DNA of 64,000 nt, taken from the NCBI GenBank assembly GCA_029990175.1, contig JARKIP010000035.1:40810001-40874000 (forward strand), in the 5' to 3' direction. The DNA comes from Petunia secreta. Lineage: Eukaryota; Streptophyta; Magnoliopsida; Solanales; Solanaceae. Below the pieces are notes generated by a model. It did not search any database and had not been told where the DNA came from. It saw only the letters and a list, made by a program, of their open reading frames with translations. Shown one piece after another: positions 45,105 to 56,104 of the stretch (position 1 is the first letter of the stretch; each line of letters starts with the position of its first letter). The translations under genes were made by a program, and so were the position numbers.

Positions 45105-46445
45105 TGATGTTTGGCATTTTATGCATATATTTCCTTAATATTTCTGCATGTTTGAGCTTGTTATTCGCTCGTTTTATAGTTTATGAATGTTGTTTTGCAC
45201 TAATTTTATGTCGTGTGTATGTAGGTTGTTATGAAGTGCATTTGGAGCTTTAAAGAGCGTGATTGAGTAAGGAAAGATTGGATTTTGATTGAGGATTGGA
45301 TCGGGCACACGAAGGCACGACACGAGCGAGCAAAGGAGCAAGGAACGGAGCAGTTTGGCCTGGCGCTACCAGGGGCGCGCTGCGCCAGCCAAAGCGCCCA
45401 GCTTCTGGCGCGTTTGGCTGCACGCCACGTCCCAAAGGCGGTTTGATTTCGACGGGTTCTGCCTTGGGCAGCACGTTGCGAGGCGCGGGGCGCCCGTTAT
45501 AGCGCCCCTGGACGGATTTTTACTTCCTATTTCGTTTAGGCTTGGGTCTAACTTATTACTAGGTGTTTGTAAACCCTATAAATACTCTTTTACTTATTTT
45601 TGAGGGGAGTTCAGACTTTGGAGCAAATTGGAGAGCTCATAATATCAAGAACAAGGGTTTTTCTTCCATCCATTAATCTATTACATCATTATTTCATTAT
45701 TTCATCAAATCTTTGTGTTGTTATTATGAGTATGCGTGGCTAGATCTATCGGTGTAGGGTTAGAGCATTACATGAAGGTTGATGTTTGAAGATTGATTTC
45801 CATTAATTGAATCCCATAACGGATTGCTTATTCTTTCTTGATTTCACTTGTGTAATTGTCAGGGCCCGATTATTACGCATTATCTATGGTTTTTAGATTG
45901 AACTCGAAAGAGGGAATTTAATTACGTAATAAGAAAGAATAGGACTAGTTTGTGAACCCGGGCATCGGGGAACCAATTTATGAGTAGGATAGACATATAC
46001 TTGTTCGCCTAGTTTAACTAATTACAGAATTCATTAATGCGTGCACGTGATTCAACCCATAGACATATAGGGATTGGAGTAGCCTGCATAGACCGTGAAG
46101 AATCGAAAGGTTTTCACGGGTACATTTAATCTGTTAGTTAGTAATCCGAGATTTAAGAAGTGGAATCAATTGGAAAACTCAACTGGATTGTTCGTAACTC
46201 TGACCCTGGACCGTCTCCTTATTACTGATAACAACCAAGTTTTGCTTCATTGCTCGAATTCACTTCTACCATTTAATTGCTGTTCTTGAGTTAATAAAAT
46301 CCTCACTATTGGAAAAAGATCCCTGAATAGTTTATACAAATTGTTTGCTAGAATTCAGTCTGAATAGTCCTCGTGGGAAAGATACTCGATTTATCACTTT
46401 ATTACTTGTCGACCATGTATACTTGCATGTGCGTTTGGGAGCAAC
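45105..46445 (+). repeat. Full-length LTR of element 2, plus orientation
   Basis: 1341 bp, TGATGTTTGGCATTTTATGC...GGGAGCAAC, preceded by the PPT, so it is a 3' LTR. A GC-rich U3 module lies at 45350-45520 and a TATA box at 45577. It matches 47053-48395 in inverted orientation. Confidence 0.87.
45577..45584 (+). promoter_or_regulatory. TATA box in element 2 LTR
   Basis: TATAAATA just after the GC-rich U3 module. The mirror copy is at 47916-47923 on the minus strand. Confidence 0.6.
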
Positions 46446-47052
46446 GACGCCAAAAACTTGTTGCTCCTAGGCTGAAAACAAAGACTCTCCTTCTAACTGT
46501 CTGAAGGACATAATTTCACTCCTCAGCCGTGCTGTCTTGGCAGATGGATAAAATTTAGCCAAGAACTTCTTAGCCAAATCCTCCCAAGTAGTGATAGACC
46601 CAGACTTTTCAGCCTTTAACCACTTCCTTGCTGCCCCAATCAGTGAAAACGGGAACAACGTCAAGCGAACATAATCAACAGGAACTCCCTTCGGTGTGTA
46701 AGTATCACTGATCTCCAAGAAATTCTAGATATGTTGTTGTGGATCCTCGCTAAATAATCCAGCAAATTGTCCAGTCACATGTAACAGTTGTATCATGCCG
46801 GACTTAATCTCAAAGTGCCCGGTGATTTCAGGCTTAACTATGCTCGAGGCTACTCCCTCCAGGCTGGGGAGAGCAACATCTCGCATAGCTAAAGCTTGTT
46901 CTTCTGCCATTCCTGTAGGTAAAGATCAAGCAGGACCTAATACCTGAAACAGCACAAAACTCAAAACAAAAATTAAACCTGAATAGAAAGTAATAAACTA
47001 TCCAAAAAGAAATCAGTCAATTGTTTAGTCCCTGGCAACGGCGCCAAAAACT
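46446..47052 (-). pseudogene. gag: Athila-like gag N-terminal fragment, minus strand
   Basis: On the minus strand the PBS (47029-47046, TGGCGCCGTTGCCAGGGA, one mismatch to the tRNA-Asp PBS) is followed by ATG at 46910 (MAEEQALAMRDVALPSLEG). The frame continues through 46725-46910 and 46467-46718 to RLRSEIMSFRQLEGESLFSA. One stop lies near 46724, where Gln is CAG/CAA in the + copy (CAG to TAG). The fragment stops at 46470, where a snippet of PBS and LTR end and then the opposite LTR begin. Confidence 0.82.
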
Positions 47053-48395
47053 TGTTGCTCCCAAACGCACACGCAAGTATACGTGGTCGACAAGTAATAA
47101 AGTGATAAATCGAGTATCGTTCCCACGAGGACTATTCAGACTGAATTCTAGCAAACAATTTGTATAAACTATTCAGGGATCTTTTTCCAATAGTGAGGAT
47201 TTTATTAACTAAAGAACAGTAATTAAATGGTAGAAGTGAATTCAAGCAATGGAGCAAAACTTGGTTGTTATCAGTAATAAGGAGACGGTCCAGGGTCAGA
47301 GTTACGAACAATCCAGTTGAGTTTTCCAATTGATTCCACTTCTTAAATCCCGGATTACTAACTAACAGATTAAATGTACCCGTGAAAACCTTTCGATTCT
47401 TCACGGTCTATGCAGGCTACTCCAATCCCTATATGTCTATGGGTTGAATCACGTGCACGCATTAACGAATTCTGTAATTAGTTAAACTAGGCGAGCAAGT
47501 ATATGTCTATCCTACTCACAAATTGTTTCCCCGATGCCCGGGTTCACAAACTAGTCCTATTTTTTCTTATTACGTAATTAAATTCCCTCTTTCGAGTTCA
47601 ATCTAAAAACCATAGATAATGCGTAATAATCGGGCCCTGACAATTACACAAGTGAAATCAAGAAAGAATAAGCAATCCGTTATGGGATTCAATTAATGGA
47701 AATCAATCTTCAAACATCAACCTTCATGTAATACTCTAACCCTAGAACGATAGGTCTAGCCACGCATACTAATAATAACAACACAAAGATTTGATGAAAT
47801 AATGAAATAATGATGTAATAGATTAATGGAAGGAAGAAAAACCCTTGTTCTTGATGTTATGAGCTCTCCAATTTGCTCCAATGTCTGAACTCCCCTCAAA
47901 AACTAAGTAAAAGAGTATTTATAGGGTTTACAAACACCTAGTAATAAGTTAGAGCCAAGCCTAAACGAAATAGGAAGTAAACATCCGTCCAGGGGCGCTA
48001 TAATGGGCGCCCCGCGCCTCGCAACGTGCTGCCCAAGGCAGAACCCGTCGAAATCAGACCGCCTTTGGGACGTGGTGCGCAGCCAAACGCGCCAGAAGCT
48101 GGGCGCTTTGGCTGGCGCGGCGCGCACCTGGTAGCGCCAGGCCAAACTGCTCCGTTCCTTGCTCCTTTGCTCGCTCGTGTCGTGCCTTCGTGTGCCCGAT
48201 CCAATCCTCAATCAAAATCCATTCTTTCCTTGCTCAATCACGTTCTTTAAAGCTCCAAATGCACTTCATAACAACCTACATACACACGACATAAAATTAG
48301 TGCAAAACCACATTCATAAACTATAAAACGAGCGAATAACAAGCTCAAACATGCGGAAATATTAAGGAAATATAGGCATAAAATGCCAAACATCA
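47053..48395 (-). repeat. Full-length LTR of element 2, minus orientation
   Basis: 1343 bp. It carries the same GC-rich U3 module (47990-48160) and a TATA box (47916-47923, minus). Followed by the PBS on the minus strand, so it is a 5' LTR. The TSD CAAAA flanks it at 48396. Confidence 0.87.
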
Positions 48396-48860
48396 CAAAA
48401 CCTGTAGAAGGAACCACCCAGGCCCATGTCGGGTAGGTTCGATTGGATGCTATCATATTGGCCTGCACAGACATCTCATGAGGCAATGTCCACATCAAAC
48501 ACAAGGAGCTAGCGGGAGCCCAGTGCCACCAACTCGAGGCGTTGCTAACCAAGTCGACGTGGTGCAGGCAAAAGTACGCCCTAGGAAGGAGGTAGACTAC
48601 CCCGCTTTTATGTTCTTACAACTCGACATGACGTCGAAGCATCTAATGATGTTATCACATGTACTTTTACTATTTGTTCAAGAGAAGCGTATACATTTAT
48701 TGACCCAGATCTACTTATTCTTATGTGTCCCTTTTTTTTTGCTCTAGGATTTAAATTTGAGCCTTAAATATTAGATGAACCTTTCCCCATCTGTACACAT
48801 TTTGGGAATTTCATGATAGTCAACCAAGCGTATCAAAACAAAGGTTAACCTAATACTACT
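48396..48860 (+). pseudogene. gag: Del/Tekay-like gag zinc knuckle and protease start
   Basis: The frame NHPGPCRVGSIGCYHIGLHR and HLMRQCPHQTQG is a zinc knuckle in which the second Cys is Ile (CYHI instead of CYHC). It directly continues the gag interrupted at 39259. Poorly conserved linker follows, with stops. Confidence 0.65.
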
Positions 48861-48864
48861 ATAC

Positions 48865-49257
48865 ATGATAGACTTTGATGTTATCATAAGCATGTATTGG
48901 TTATCCTCATGCTATGCAACACTAGATTGCCATGCCAAGATTGTTAAGTTTTCATTCCCCAAAAAACCATTTTTTAAGATCAAGGGGAACACGATAGTAC
49001 CTTCAGGTAGGCTTATTTTCTTTCTTGAGGCAAGATGGTTAATCCTAAAAATATGCTTGGTTTATAATGCTAGAGTTCATGATACAGAAGTTCAGGCGCC
49101 GTCTGTAGAGTCTGTGCCAATTGTGAACGAATTTCTGGATGTTTTTCCTGATGACCTACCAGGGTTGCCGCCTAATAGGGAGATTGATTTAGGTATAGAT
49201 GTACAAGCAGGGGTACAACCTATCTCTATACTTCCATATAGGATGGTGCCAACTTAG
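48865..49257 (+). pseudogene. pol: Del/Tekay-like protease end and RT entry
   Basis: 130 codons: MIDFDVIISMYWLSSCYATL corresponds to the conserved DFDVILGMDWL block after the retropepsin. VPIVNEFLDVFPDDLPGLPP and REIDLGIDVQAGVQPISILP are the RT-leading block of plant chromoviruses. It ends in a stop at 49255. Confidence 0.75.
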
Positions 49258-50430
49258 TTAAAAGAATTAAAGGAACAACTAAGTTAAAAGAATTAAAGGA
49301 ACAATTAAAAGACCTCTTTGACAAAGGGTTTACTAGACCAAGTGTCTCACCTTGAGGTGCTCCTGTCCTATTTGTTCAAAAGAAGGATGATTCACTGAGA
49401 ATGTGTATTTATTGTCGACAACTTAACAAGGTCACAATCAAGAACAAGTACCCATTACCCCATATCAACGACTTGTTTGATCAATTGCAAGGTGCTAGTC
49501 ACTTCTCCAAGATAGACTTAAGGTCATGATATTACCAGTTAAAAGTCAGGGAGAGTGACATTCCAAAACAACCTTTAGGTCACTGTATGGACATTATGAG
49601 TTCCTTATTATGCCTTTCGAACTAACTAATGCACCTACAACCTTCATGGACTTAATGAACCAGATCTTTAGGCCATATCTTAATATGTTTGTCATTGTGT
49701 TCATAGACGATATTTTGGTCTATTCTCGTAGTTTTGAAGAGGGTGAGGATCACTTGAAGAAGGTGTTGCAAACACTTAAAGAACACAAGCTTTATGCTAA
49801 GTTCTCGAAGTGTGAGTTTTGGATGGAAAGTGTAGCATTCTTGGGCCACGTAGTCTCGAAAGGAGGTATTCATGTGGACCCCAAGAAGGTTGAAATAGTC
49901 CAAGAATTGGCTGAGGCCAACGAGACCTACAGAAATTCAGAGTTTTTTTGGGTTTAGCAGGTTATTATCGAAGGTTTGCAGAAGGATTTTCCACTTTGAC
50001 TGCCCCATTAACGAAGTTGACCTACAAAGGAGTTAAGTTCCAAGACTTATTTAACCACGATACTGGTATTAACCTTGCCAAGTGGTTTTATCATATACTG
50101 TGATGCCTCTTGCATAGGGCTAGGCTGTGTACTTATAAAAAAGTTTGAGTGGTTGCCTATGCTTCAAGGCAACTAAGAAACCATGAGAAAAATTACCCTA
50201 CTCATGACCAAGAGTTAGCGGCAGTGGTTTTTTCTCTAAAAATTTTGAGTCACTATCTTTATGGTGATTCATTCGAGATTATATAGACCATAGAAGTCTT
50301 CAGTATACTTTTAAGCAAAAGGAGCTGAACTTAAGGAAACAGAGGTGGCTTGAGCTATTAAAAGATTATGATCCGAGAAAAGAAAATTTCTCATTGATGC
50401 CCTAAGTAGAAATTTTGTGGGCAGCTTGGC
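49258..50430 (+). pseudogene. pol: Del/Tekay-like RT and RNase H, fragmented
   Basis: A small direct repeat sits at 49258-49305 (AAAAGAATTAAAGGAACAA twice). RT blocks are CRQLNKVTIKNKYPLP-like, KIDLRS and, in frame 49610-49957, PFELTNAPTTFMDLMNQIF with FIDDILVYSRSFEEGEDH (the YxDD-type site is FIDD) and VAFLGHVVSKGGIHVDPKK. RNase H begins near 50100 (CDASCIGLG) and decays towards DALSRNFVGSLAHLAVEKF (about 50400). Indels at about 49560 and 49930 shift phase. Integrase is absent. Confidence 0.75.
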
Positions 50431-50576
50431 TCATTTGGCAGTGGAAAAATTCATAGCCTTGCCCAAGCATAATGCCTAACACGCAGTTTCCAGGCCAGTA
50501 TGCTGGTGGCAGTACCTCATATGTTTCCTCAATTCCCCATCCCTCAAGTTTAGGTCCCCGTTCAGGTTCAGGTGCT
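50431..50576. other. Junction stretch
   Basis: Short sequence between the RNase H end of the Del/Tekay-like element and Ogre/Tat-like sequence on the other strand. Nothing recognisable. Confidence 0.3.
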
Positions 50577-51480
50577 TTAGGTAGCCAAATCTATTTTTCC
50601 CTTGCCTCCTTGAGGATGCGCGCTTCCAATTAAGACGGGGTCCAGATGAGTATATTGGCTATCTTTTAGCATTAGCATACACCTTCTCTCACTGTTCACA
50701 ATATCCCCAGTATGACACAACAGGGACCTAAACCATGACCCTTCCTTCGTAGCCTTTGCCTCCGCTGTTCCAGTAAGCACCGCAAAAGTTTCTTTGCATC
50801 CAGGTTTTGGTATGATCGTGATGCACTTTGGGTTCACATCCACGAGATCTCCATTCTATACCATACTTGAACTTCCATCTTGATGTCCCAGGGGTATCCA
50901 TTGTAATTTCCATTGCCAAGTCATTTTTCGTAACCTCCGTGACGTCTTCCCTGATTTCCATGAACTGCTCCCATAAGCTCCACTGTGTAGAAAATCTTTC
51001 CATATAATATCTTTCCTCAATTACTGGTATGGTTTGCTTATTTAGATGTAGTTTCTTCCTTTACCATATACTATAACCTCCTTGTTACCCCATTCAAAGT
51101 TTAGTGTCTGGTGCAAAGTGGAAAGGACTGCTCCAGCCATATGAATCCACAAACTCCCTAACAGTAGGTTGTAGGATGCCGAGATGTCCATGACATAAAC
51201 TCAGTTGGGAACTCAACAGGATCAACCTGGATCATCAAGTCAATTTTTCCAATGGTTCTACTTTAAGATCCATTAACGCCTTCACCTTCATCACTTTCTC
51301 TGATCTTGTTTGGCTCGATTTCCATTCTTTTCAAAGTGCTAAACGGGCAATGTTCAAGCTAGAGCCTCCGTCTATCAAAACCTTCCCCATAAACCACTTT
51401 GCACTCGATAGTGATGTGCAAAGCCTTGTAATGCCCCAATCCTTCTAGTAGAAGTTCATCTTCATGGAAAGTGATTCGGT
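50577..51480 (-). pseudogene. Ogre/Tat-like aspartic protease region, broken
   Basis: The minus strand reads FHEDELLLEGLGHYKALHIT (about 51470-51410), then GKVLIDGGSSLNI (about 51390-51350, the retropepsin-type D-G-G-S-S active site), KIDLMIQVDP (about 51250), MDISASYNLLLGSLWIHMAG (about 51190) and TLHQTLNFEWGNKEVIVYGK (about 51100). Two open stretches follow (50728-51003 and 50577-50843). This is the protease layout of Tat/Ogre gag-pro. Small indels shift the phase between the blocks, and no RT follows. Confidence 0.72.
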
Positions 51481-51489
51481 TTGACTCCA

Positions 51490-51734
51490 AAACTTGTCCC
51501 ACTATACTAGATCAGTTCTCACTAGTTGTGCCAACAGGTACATGTGCCTCATCCACCGGCCACTACCACCACATTCTATCGACGATAATTCCAAACCACC
51601 ACCGTCAATCACCTCGACCATCACAACAACCACCATTACCACATGCTCGTTACTAACAAACCAAGAGCCTCTTTTGTCACAACCATCACTACTACCACTG
51701 CCTTTAGCACCAACTATCACCACCACCCACTACT
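51490..51734. repeat. ACC/CAC-rich low-complexity tract
   Basis: Repeated CCACCAC, ACCATCAC and CACTACTACCAC motifs. The small frames on both strands are by-products of the repeat. It lies between the protease remnant and the next LTR end. Confidence 0.6.
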
Positions 51735-53645
51735 TGTTGAACCCTAAAGGTTACGCGTTAAAGTAAATTCGGGGTATTTCAATAGTATGGCGATTCTAAA
51801 GAGCTTCTTTGCAGTCGCCACCTAATTTAGGAAAATTAGGAACCAATTATTAAATGAATGAGTGAAAATTTTCTCCCATTTGAAAGAGAATAGTGTTAAG
51901 AGATTCTGGGTAAGTGGTTCAATTATTTTTGAAAGTAAGGTCTTTCTTATTTAAGAGCACTTTCAAAAATCCACCAAAATGGTGGTTATTCCGTTGGCAA
52001 ATAAGTAAATAAATAATTTAAGAATTTTAAGAAAAATAAAATAAGTAAATATATAATAAATAAATAATAAGTAAGTAAATAAGTAAATAAATAGATAAAT
52101 AAATAATTAAATAAATAGATAAATAAACAAATAATTACTATTTAAAAAATGAATAATGATTCAAGGGAGGTAAAATGTAATTATAATTTTATTGCACTCA
52201 TTATTTAGCAACGGTTCTTAAAATTCGCAAATTAATTAGCAAATCTAAAGAAAGAGAAGTGTTCATTCATAAGCCAGTTCTAATATCACTAGCCATGAAT
52301 TCATATTAACTCTACAGGCTCCTACTCCATTGTACAGGGATCCCTATAACATGAATTCTAAAGGGAACGGGGGAAACAGAGAGTTCGAGAAGATAGAACC
52401 TGGGGATTTCCAAATTTAACTCCCAAAGTTGAATGCCACGCAAACAAAGCCGTCCCCAATTGTGAGTTTTGATCAAACTCAACCCCAAAAGTGAATGTCA
52501 AAGAATACAAAGAAGATAAGGAATTAGCATACGCAAGTAGTGACAAAATAGAAAAATAAATGAACACAAAAAGAAAATGGCTAGGTAATAGAGAATAACT
52601 TCCACGTTTCGAACAATAAGTGAAAGATATAAAGGATCCCTAATTTAACTATTTCATATGGGGTGCATACTACTTAAGTTTATCAAAATCAAGATCACTT
52701 TCAGCTTCTAGGACTAAGGAGCATAACAGAACTCGACCCTCCACTTACCTAATCAAAAATGCACACACACAAACATAATAGGGGCTAGGTAGAACACCAG
52801 AACACCAAAGAGTTTTTGAGAGCAGATTTTACTTGAGAAGGAAACATAACTTGAAATAAAAGGAGTTAGAGACATGACAAGATCAGAGTTAAAGCCAAAG
52901 AGGACGTTATTGAACCTGCAGATCTTAAAGGCATGGAAAATAATGTAGGGTAGGAAGCCTGGCCTCACACTTTTAAAAGAACAAACTGGACAACATCAAT
53001 GAACTCCAGAAAAGGGTTAGAAACTGGGAAGAACAACTAATTTTAGAATGAACAGAACCAACATAACTAATACTTAAACCCCCCCCCCCCCCAAAGACCT
53101 CACATGATTAGGACCAAGAAACTAGGACAGGCTATTGGAAAAATGAGAGCAAAGCTGAAAACAGATTTCATGGAAGGCTTAAGATAAACTGAAAAGGAAT
53201 ATAGCAAGACTACTATAAGCTACATTAAACCAGAACCAACTTAATCATTAAACATCTCATCAAATCAAGCCTAGAGGAAGCAGTCTACACCTAAGTATTC
53301 CAAAATAAGGCCTGGCTTCAAACTTAGAAACTTATTAACTTAGAACAGACAAGAAATTGGAGGAATGAGTTGATACAGAAAAGAGACCAAGATTGAAACA
53401 AAGGCGGCATACCCTCACTCATCTACCAAATTTAAGGGAGAGGCATTGAACATGCTAGATATGAATCACCAAAAACTGGAACATTTACTCGAATCAGAGA
53501 AGGAATGAACTGGAAGTTGAACCTGTCTTTAATGGATGGACTGAAACAACCTGCATCTTACAGACCTGCTTGGCTGCCCCTATACGTAACCATAAACCAA
53601 GAATTTCTACCCTTTTATAACATTTAGGAGAAAAAACTGGAAGGA
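51735..53645 (-). repeat. Ogre/Tat-like LTR, minus orientation, 5'-truncated
   Basis: The 3' terminus TGTTGAACCC (+ reading) at 51735 matches AGTTGAACCCC at 57093, and CAGTCGCCACCTAATTTAGGAAAA at 51812 matches GAGTCGCCACCCAATTTAAGGAAAA at 57170. The other end stops near 53645 in CRM C sequence without a GTGTCAACA terminus, so its U3 start is lost. A TATA-like TTATAAAAGG (minus) lies near 53615. A TAAA-rich tract is at 51999-52140 and a C-run at 53080. Confidence 0.65.
51999..52140. repeat. TAAA-type tetranucleotide-rich tract
   Basis: Imperfect repeats of AAATAAATAAGTAAATAGATA inside the LTR. Confidence 0.75.
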
Positions 53646-53843
53646 GACAGTGTAATTTGTCAAATTCGAAGGAACTGAGAGAAGTTGATCAATCGAGGAA
53701 GCCATTGTCTACAAGTTCTTGAGTGACCAAAAATCGAACCCATAAATTGAGTGGACCCGAGTGCCACCCATAAAAGGTGAGGGAGTGTGCGAGGCGATTT
53801 CTAACCTTAACATTTTATTTGGTCTTTGATTTGTGCAGGTACC

Positions 53844-55440
53844 ATGACTGGGAATGGAAGCGAAGGAAAGGGCATTGAGGCGCCCGAGGTGTCGTTAGCC
53901 GATCTCATGGCTGCGATACAAGGCATCAGTGCCGAAGTAAGAGGAGTGAGTGCTCGAGTAGCTAGCCTCGAGCAAAGTAGTGTGTCCGTGGCCTTACCTG
54001 GGTCCGGCGCTGGAACTAGCAAGTCCATTCCGATGAAAACTGAGCTGTTTGCTGAGCTTGTTTGACAACATTAGTATAAGAGCGAGGCTGTTCGAAATGA
54101 AGCTATGGGCAATCCCCAAGCTACACAGCACTTGGGCAATCCCTAAGTACCACAACAAAACTTGGGCAATCCCCAAGCTGGATATCAGCACTTAGGCATT
54201 CCCTGAGGTGAAAGAGTACCACTTCTAATAGCCCGAAGACAAGTTATGGATGTTGATGAAGGGGCCAATAAAGGAGAATTTCCCGATGCCGAACCTGAAT
54301 ATGAGCAGCCGTTCATTCAACAAAGGCAAGCTTAACGAGGTCATGGAAATTTTTGAAGTCGAGGTCGAGGCGCAAATGATAGAAATATTAGGCGTGAGGC
54401 TGATGACTATTATGATGAGAATCCTGAACAGATTAGAGGTGCTCGAGATTTAAACTTGAACATTGTTAAGATCACTATTCCACCCTTCAAAGGAACTAGT
54501 GATCCCGACCAATATCTTGATTGGAAGCTTAAACTGGAGCGAATCTTCGAAACTAATGAGATGATCAAAGAGAGAAAAGCTGCACATGCAATTGCTTCCT
54601 TTGAGGCATATGCATCGACAAGTGGGAGGCTGACAAAAGGTTGAGATGAAGGAATGCTTATCCCGAAGTCACCACTTGGGCACAGTTGAAGAGAGCAATG
54701 GATGCTAAGTATGTGAATGCCAAATATCGGTAGGAACAACTTCGAAAGCTATTCGAATTGAAACAAGGGTCCAAATCGGTTGAAGAATATCATGATGAGT
54801 TCGAAAGAATTCGATTGGCCCTTTATATGGAAGAAGATGACGAGCAAGCCATCATTCGATTCAAAAATGGCTTGGCTCGAGATGTGTCATCTCAATTGAG
54901 GCTGCATGTGTACCAAGCTTTGGAAGATGTATTTCATGTTGCCATCGAAGATGAGAAATGGGTTAAGGACGATAAAGCAAACCAGTACCGAGGAGTCACT
55001 ACTTCAACTCCTTTGAGCCGAGGTAAAGATTGGAAGAGTCCGAATCCAGCAAGTGCTAACACTGTTCGAGATCCGAAGAAACCATTCGAGAGGGGAGTGA
55101 CTGTTAACCAACCAAGAGAAGCAGGAGGAAAAGTTCAACTTAATTCTCCTAGTGCTTCAACTATTCAGTGTCACAAATGTAAATGTTATGGCCATATGGC
55201 AAAAGAGTGTCCAACTCGCAGAGTGATGATAATGCTCGATGATGGAACTGTCCAAGAGCAAACGAGTGATACCGAGGAGGAAAATTCCGAGGAGATTGAC
55301 CGAGCTGAAGATGATGATGGTCGTGAAGCTTCCGAAGCTGGTCATCCGGAAATGTTTCTTGTAGTTCGAAGGAATTTGAGCTGCATGACTCTTGAAGAAG
55401 AGGACAACCAAAGAGAAAACCTTTTCCATGCCCGATGTTG
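53844..55440 (+). pseudogene. gag: CRM C gag, broken
   Basis: ATG at 53844 (MTGNGSEGKGIEAPEVSLAD), after a CAG|GTACC leader junction. A TGA after FAELV (54063) sits where CRM A has Arg CGA: another C to T stop. LGNPQ repeats lie at 54105-54205, then a phase-shifted gag core (54456-54644; PPFKGTSDPDQYLDWKLKLE). 54758-55441 (227 codons) contains EYHDEFERIRLALYMEEDDE and the zinc knuckle CHKCKCYGHMAKEC (Gly changed to Cys). TGA at 55439 ends it. Confidence 0.8.
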
Positions 55441-56104
55441 AGTGAGGGGGAAAGTTTGTTCAATGATCATTGATTCGTGCAGTGTTGCGAATGTGGTGAG
55501 CCAAACCTTTGTTTAACAATTGGGATTACCTACCTTGAAGCATCCCCATCCTTACAGATTACAATGGTTAAATGAGTGTGGAGAATTGAAGGTTTTCAAA
55601 TAAGTGTGGATCAAGTTCAAAGTTGAAGAATATCAAGATGAGATGATATTCGATGTGGTACCAATGCAAGCTTGTCATATGCTATTGAGTCGACCATGGC
55701 AGTATGATCGGTCGGTTGTTCATAATGGAAGATCCAACACTTACACTGCTAAGCTCGAAGGGAAGAGTTTCATAGTCAAACCCTTGTCTCGAAAACAAGT
55801 CAGCGAGGACTATAAAAGAATGAAAGAATTGAAAGAAGCGGCCAAATCTAAGCTTCCGATGGGAACAAAATTTGTGGCCGAAGACAACAACTCACCGCCC
55901 GAGGTAAGAAACATCTGTGCAATCATGCAACTGGGTGAGTATCTACGAGGCAACGACAACGATCATATGATGATTTTCCTCGTGCACAAGGGTATCTTTC
56001 TAAACTCTAATGATGATTTCTCTAACAATAACCTTTTGCCTAGTGCTATTCAAAGTGTTTTGAAAGACTTCGGTGACATGTTTCCCGAAGAAATGCCAAG
56101 TTGA
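55441..56104 (+). pseudogene. pol: CRM C aspartic protease and linker
   Basis: The nucleotide sequence equivalent to IIDSGS reads MIIDSCSVANVVSQTF, a Gly to Cys change in the active-site loop. Stops at 55514 and 55601. Frame 55604-56104 covers MIFDVVPMQACHMLLSRPWQ to FGDMFPEEMPS. Confidence 0.78.

Larger units (their letters stand above)
39260..48395. mobile_element. Inverted composite of Athila-like gag-protease element 2
   Basis: Outer ends are TGTTGCT at 39260 and ...CAAACATCA at 48395, i.e. the end and start of one LTR family on the minus strand. They are flanked by a perfect TSD CAAAA (39255-39259 and 48396-48400). Left to right: LTR half (-) 39260-40047, LTR half (+) 40048-40877, PBS and gag-protease interior (+), full LTR (+) 45105-46445, gag start (-) 46446-47052, full LTR (-) 47053-48395. 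So two oppositely oriented parts of one family share a single insertion site. Confidence 0.85.
33700..50430 (+). mobile_element. Del/Tekay-like chromovirus, decayed and twice interrupted
   Basis: Outer limits are approximate. 5' LTR-like sequence (33700-35530) is followed by a conserved leader (GTCGTGCACCATATTCATAA, AGATCGTGCGTTAGAGC), RG-rich gag start (35775-36227), gag core (38521-39259), zinc knuckle (48396 on), protease (48865-49257), RT and RNase H (49258-50430). The insertions at 36228-38520 and 39260-48395 split gag. Removing the second restores a zinc-knuckle reading NHPGPCRVGSIGCYH. Integrase and 3' LTR are missing. Confidence 0.7.

Noticed and set aside
45289..45603. 104-codon Arg/Ala-rich frame
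   Set aside because: Translation of the GC-rich U3 module; frames also open on the opposite strand and in the inverted copy at 47903-48211.
51502..51766. Thr/His/Pro-rich or Val/Gly-rich proteins on both strands
   Set aside because: Low-complexity ACC/CAC tract; no start context and no domain.
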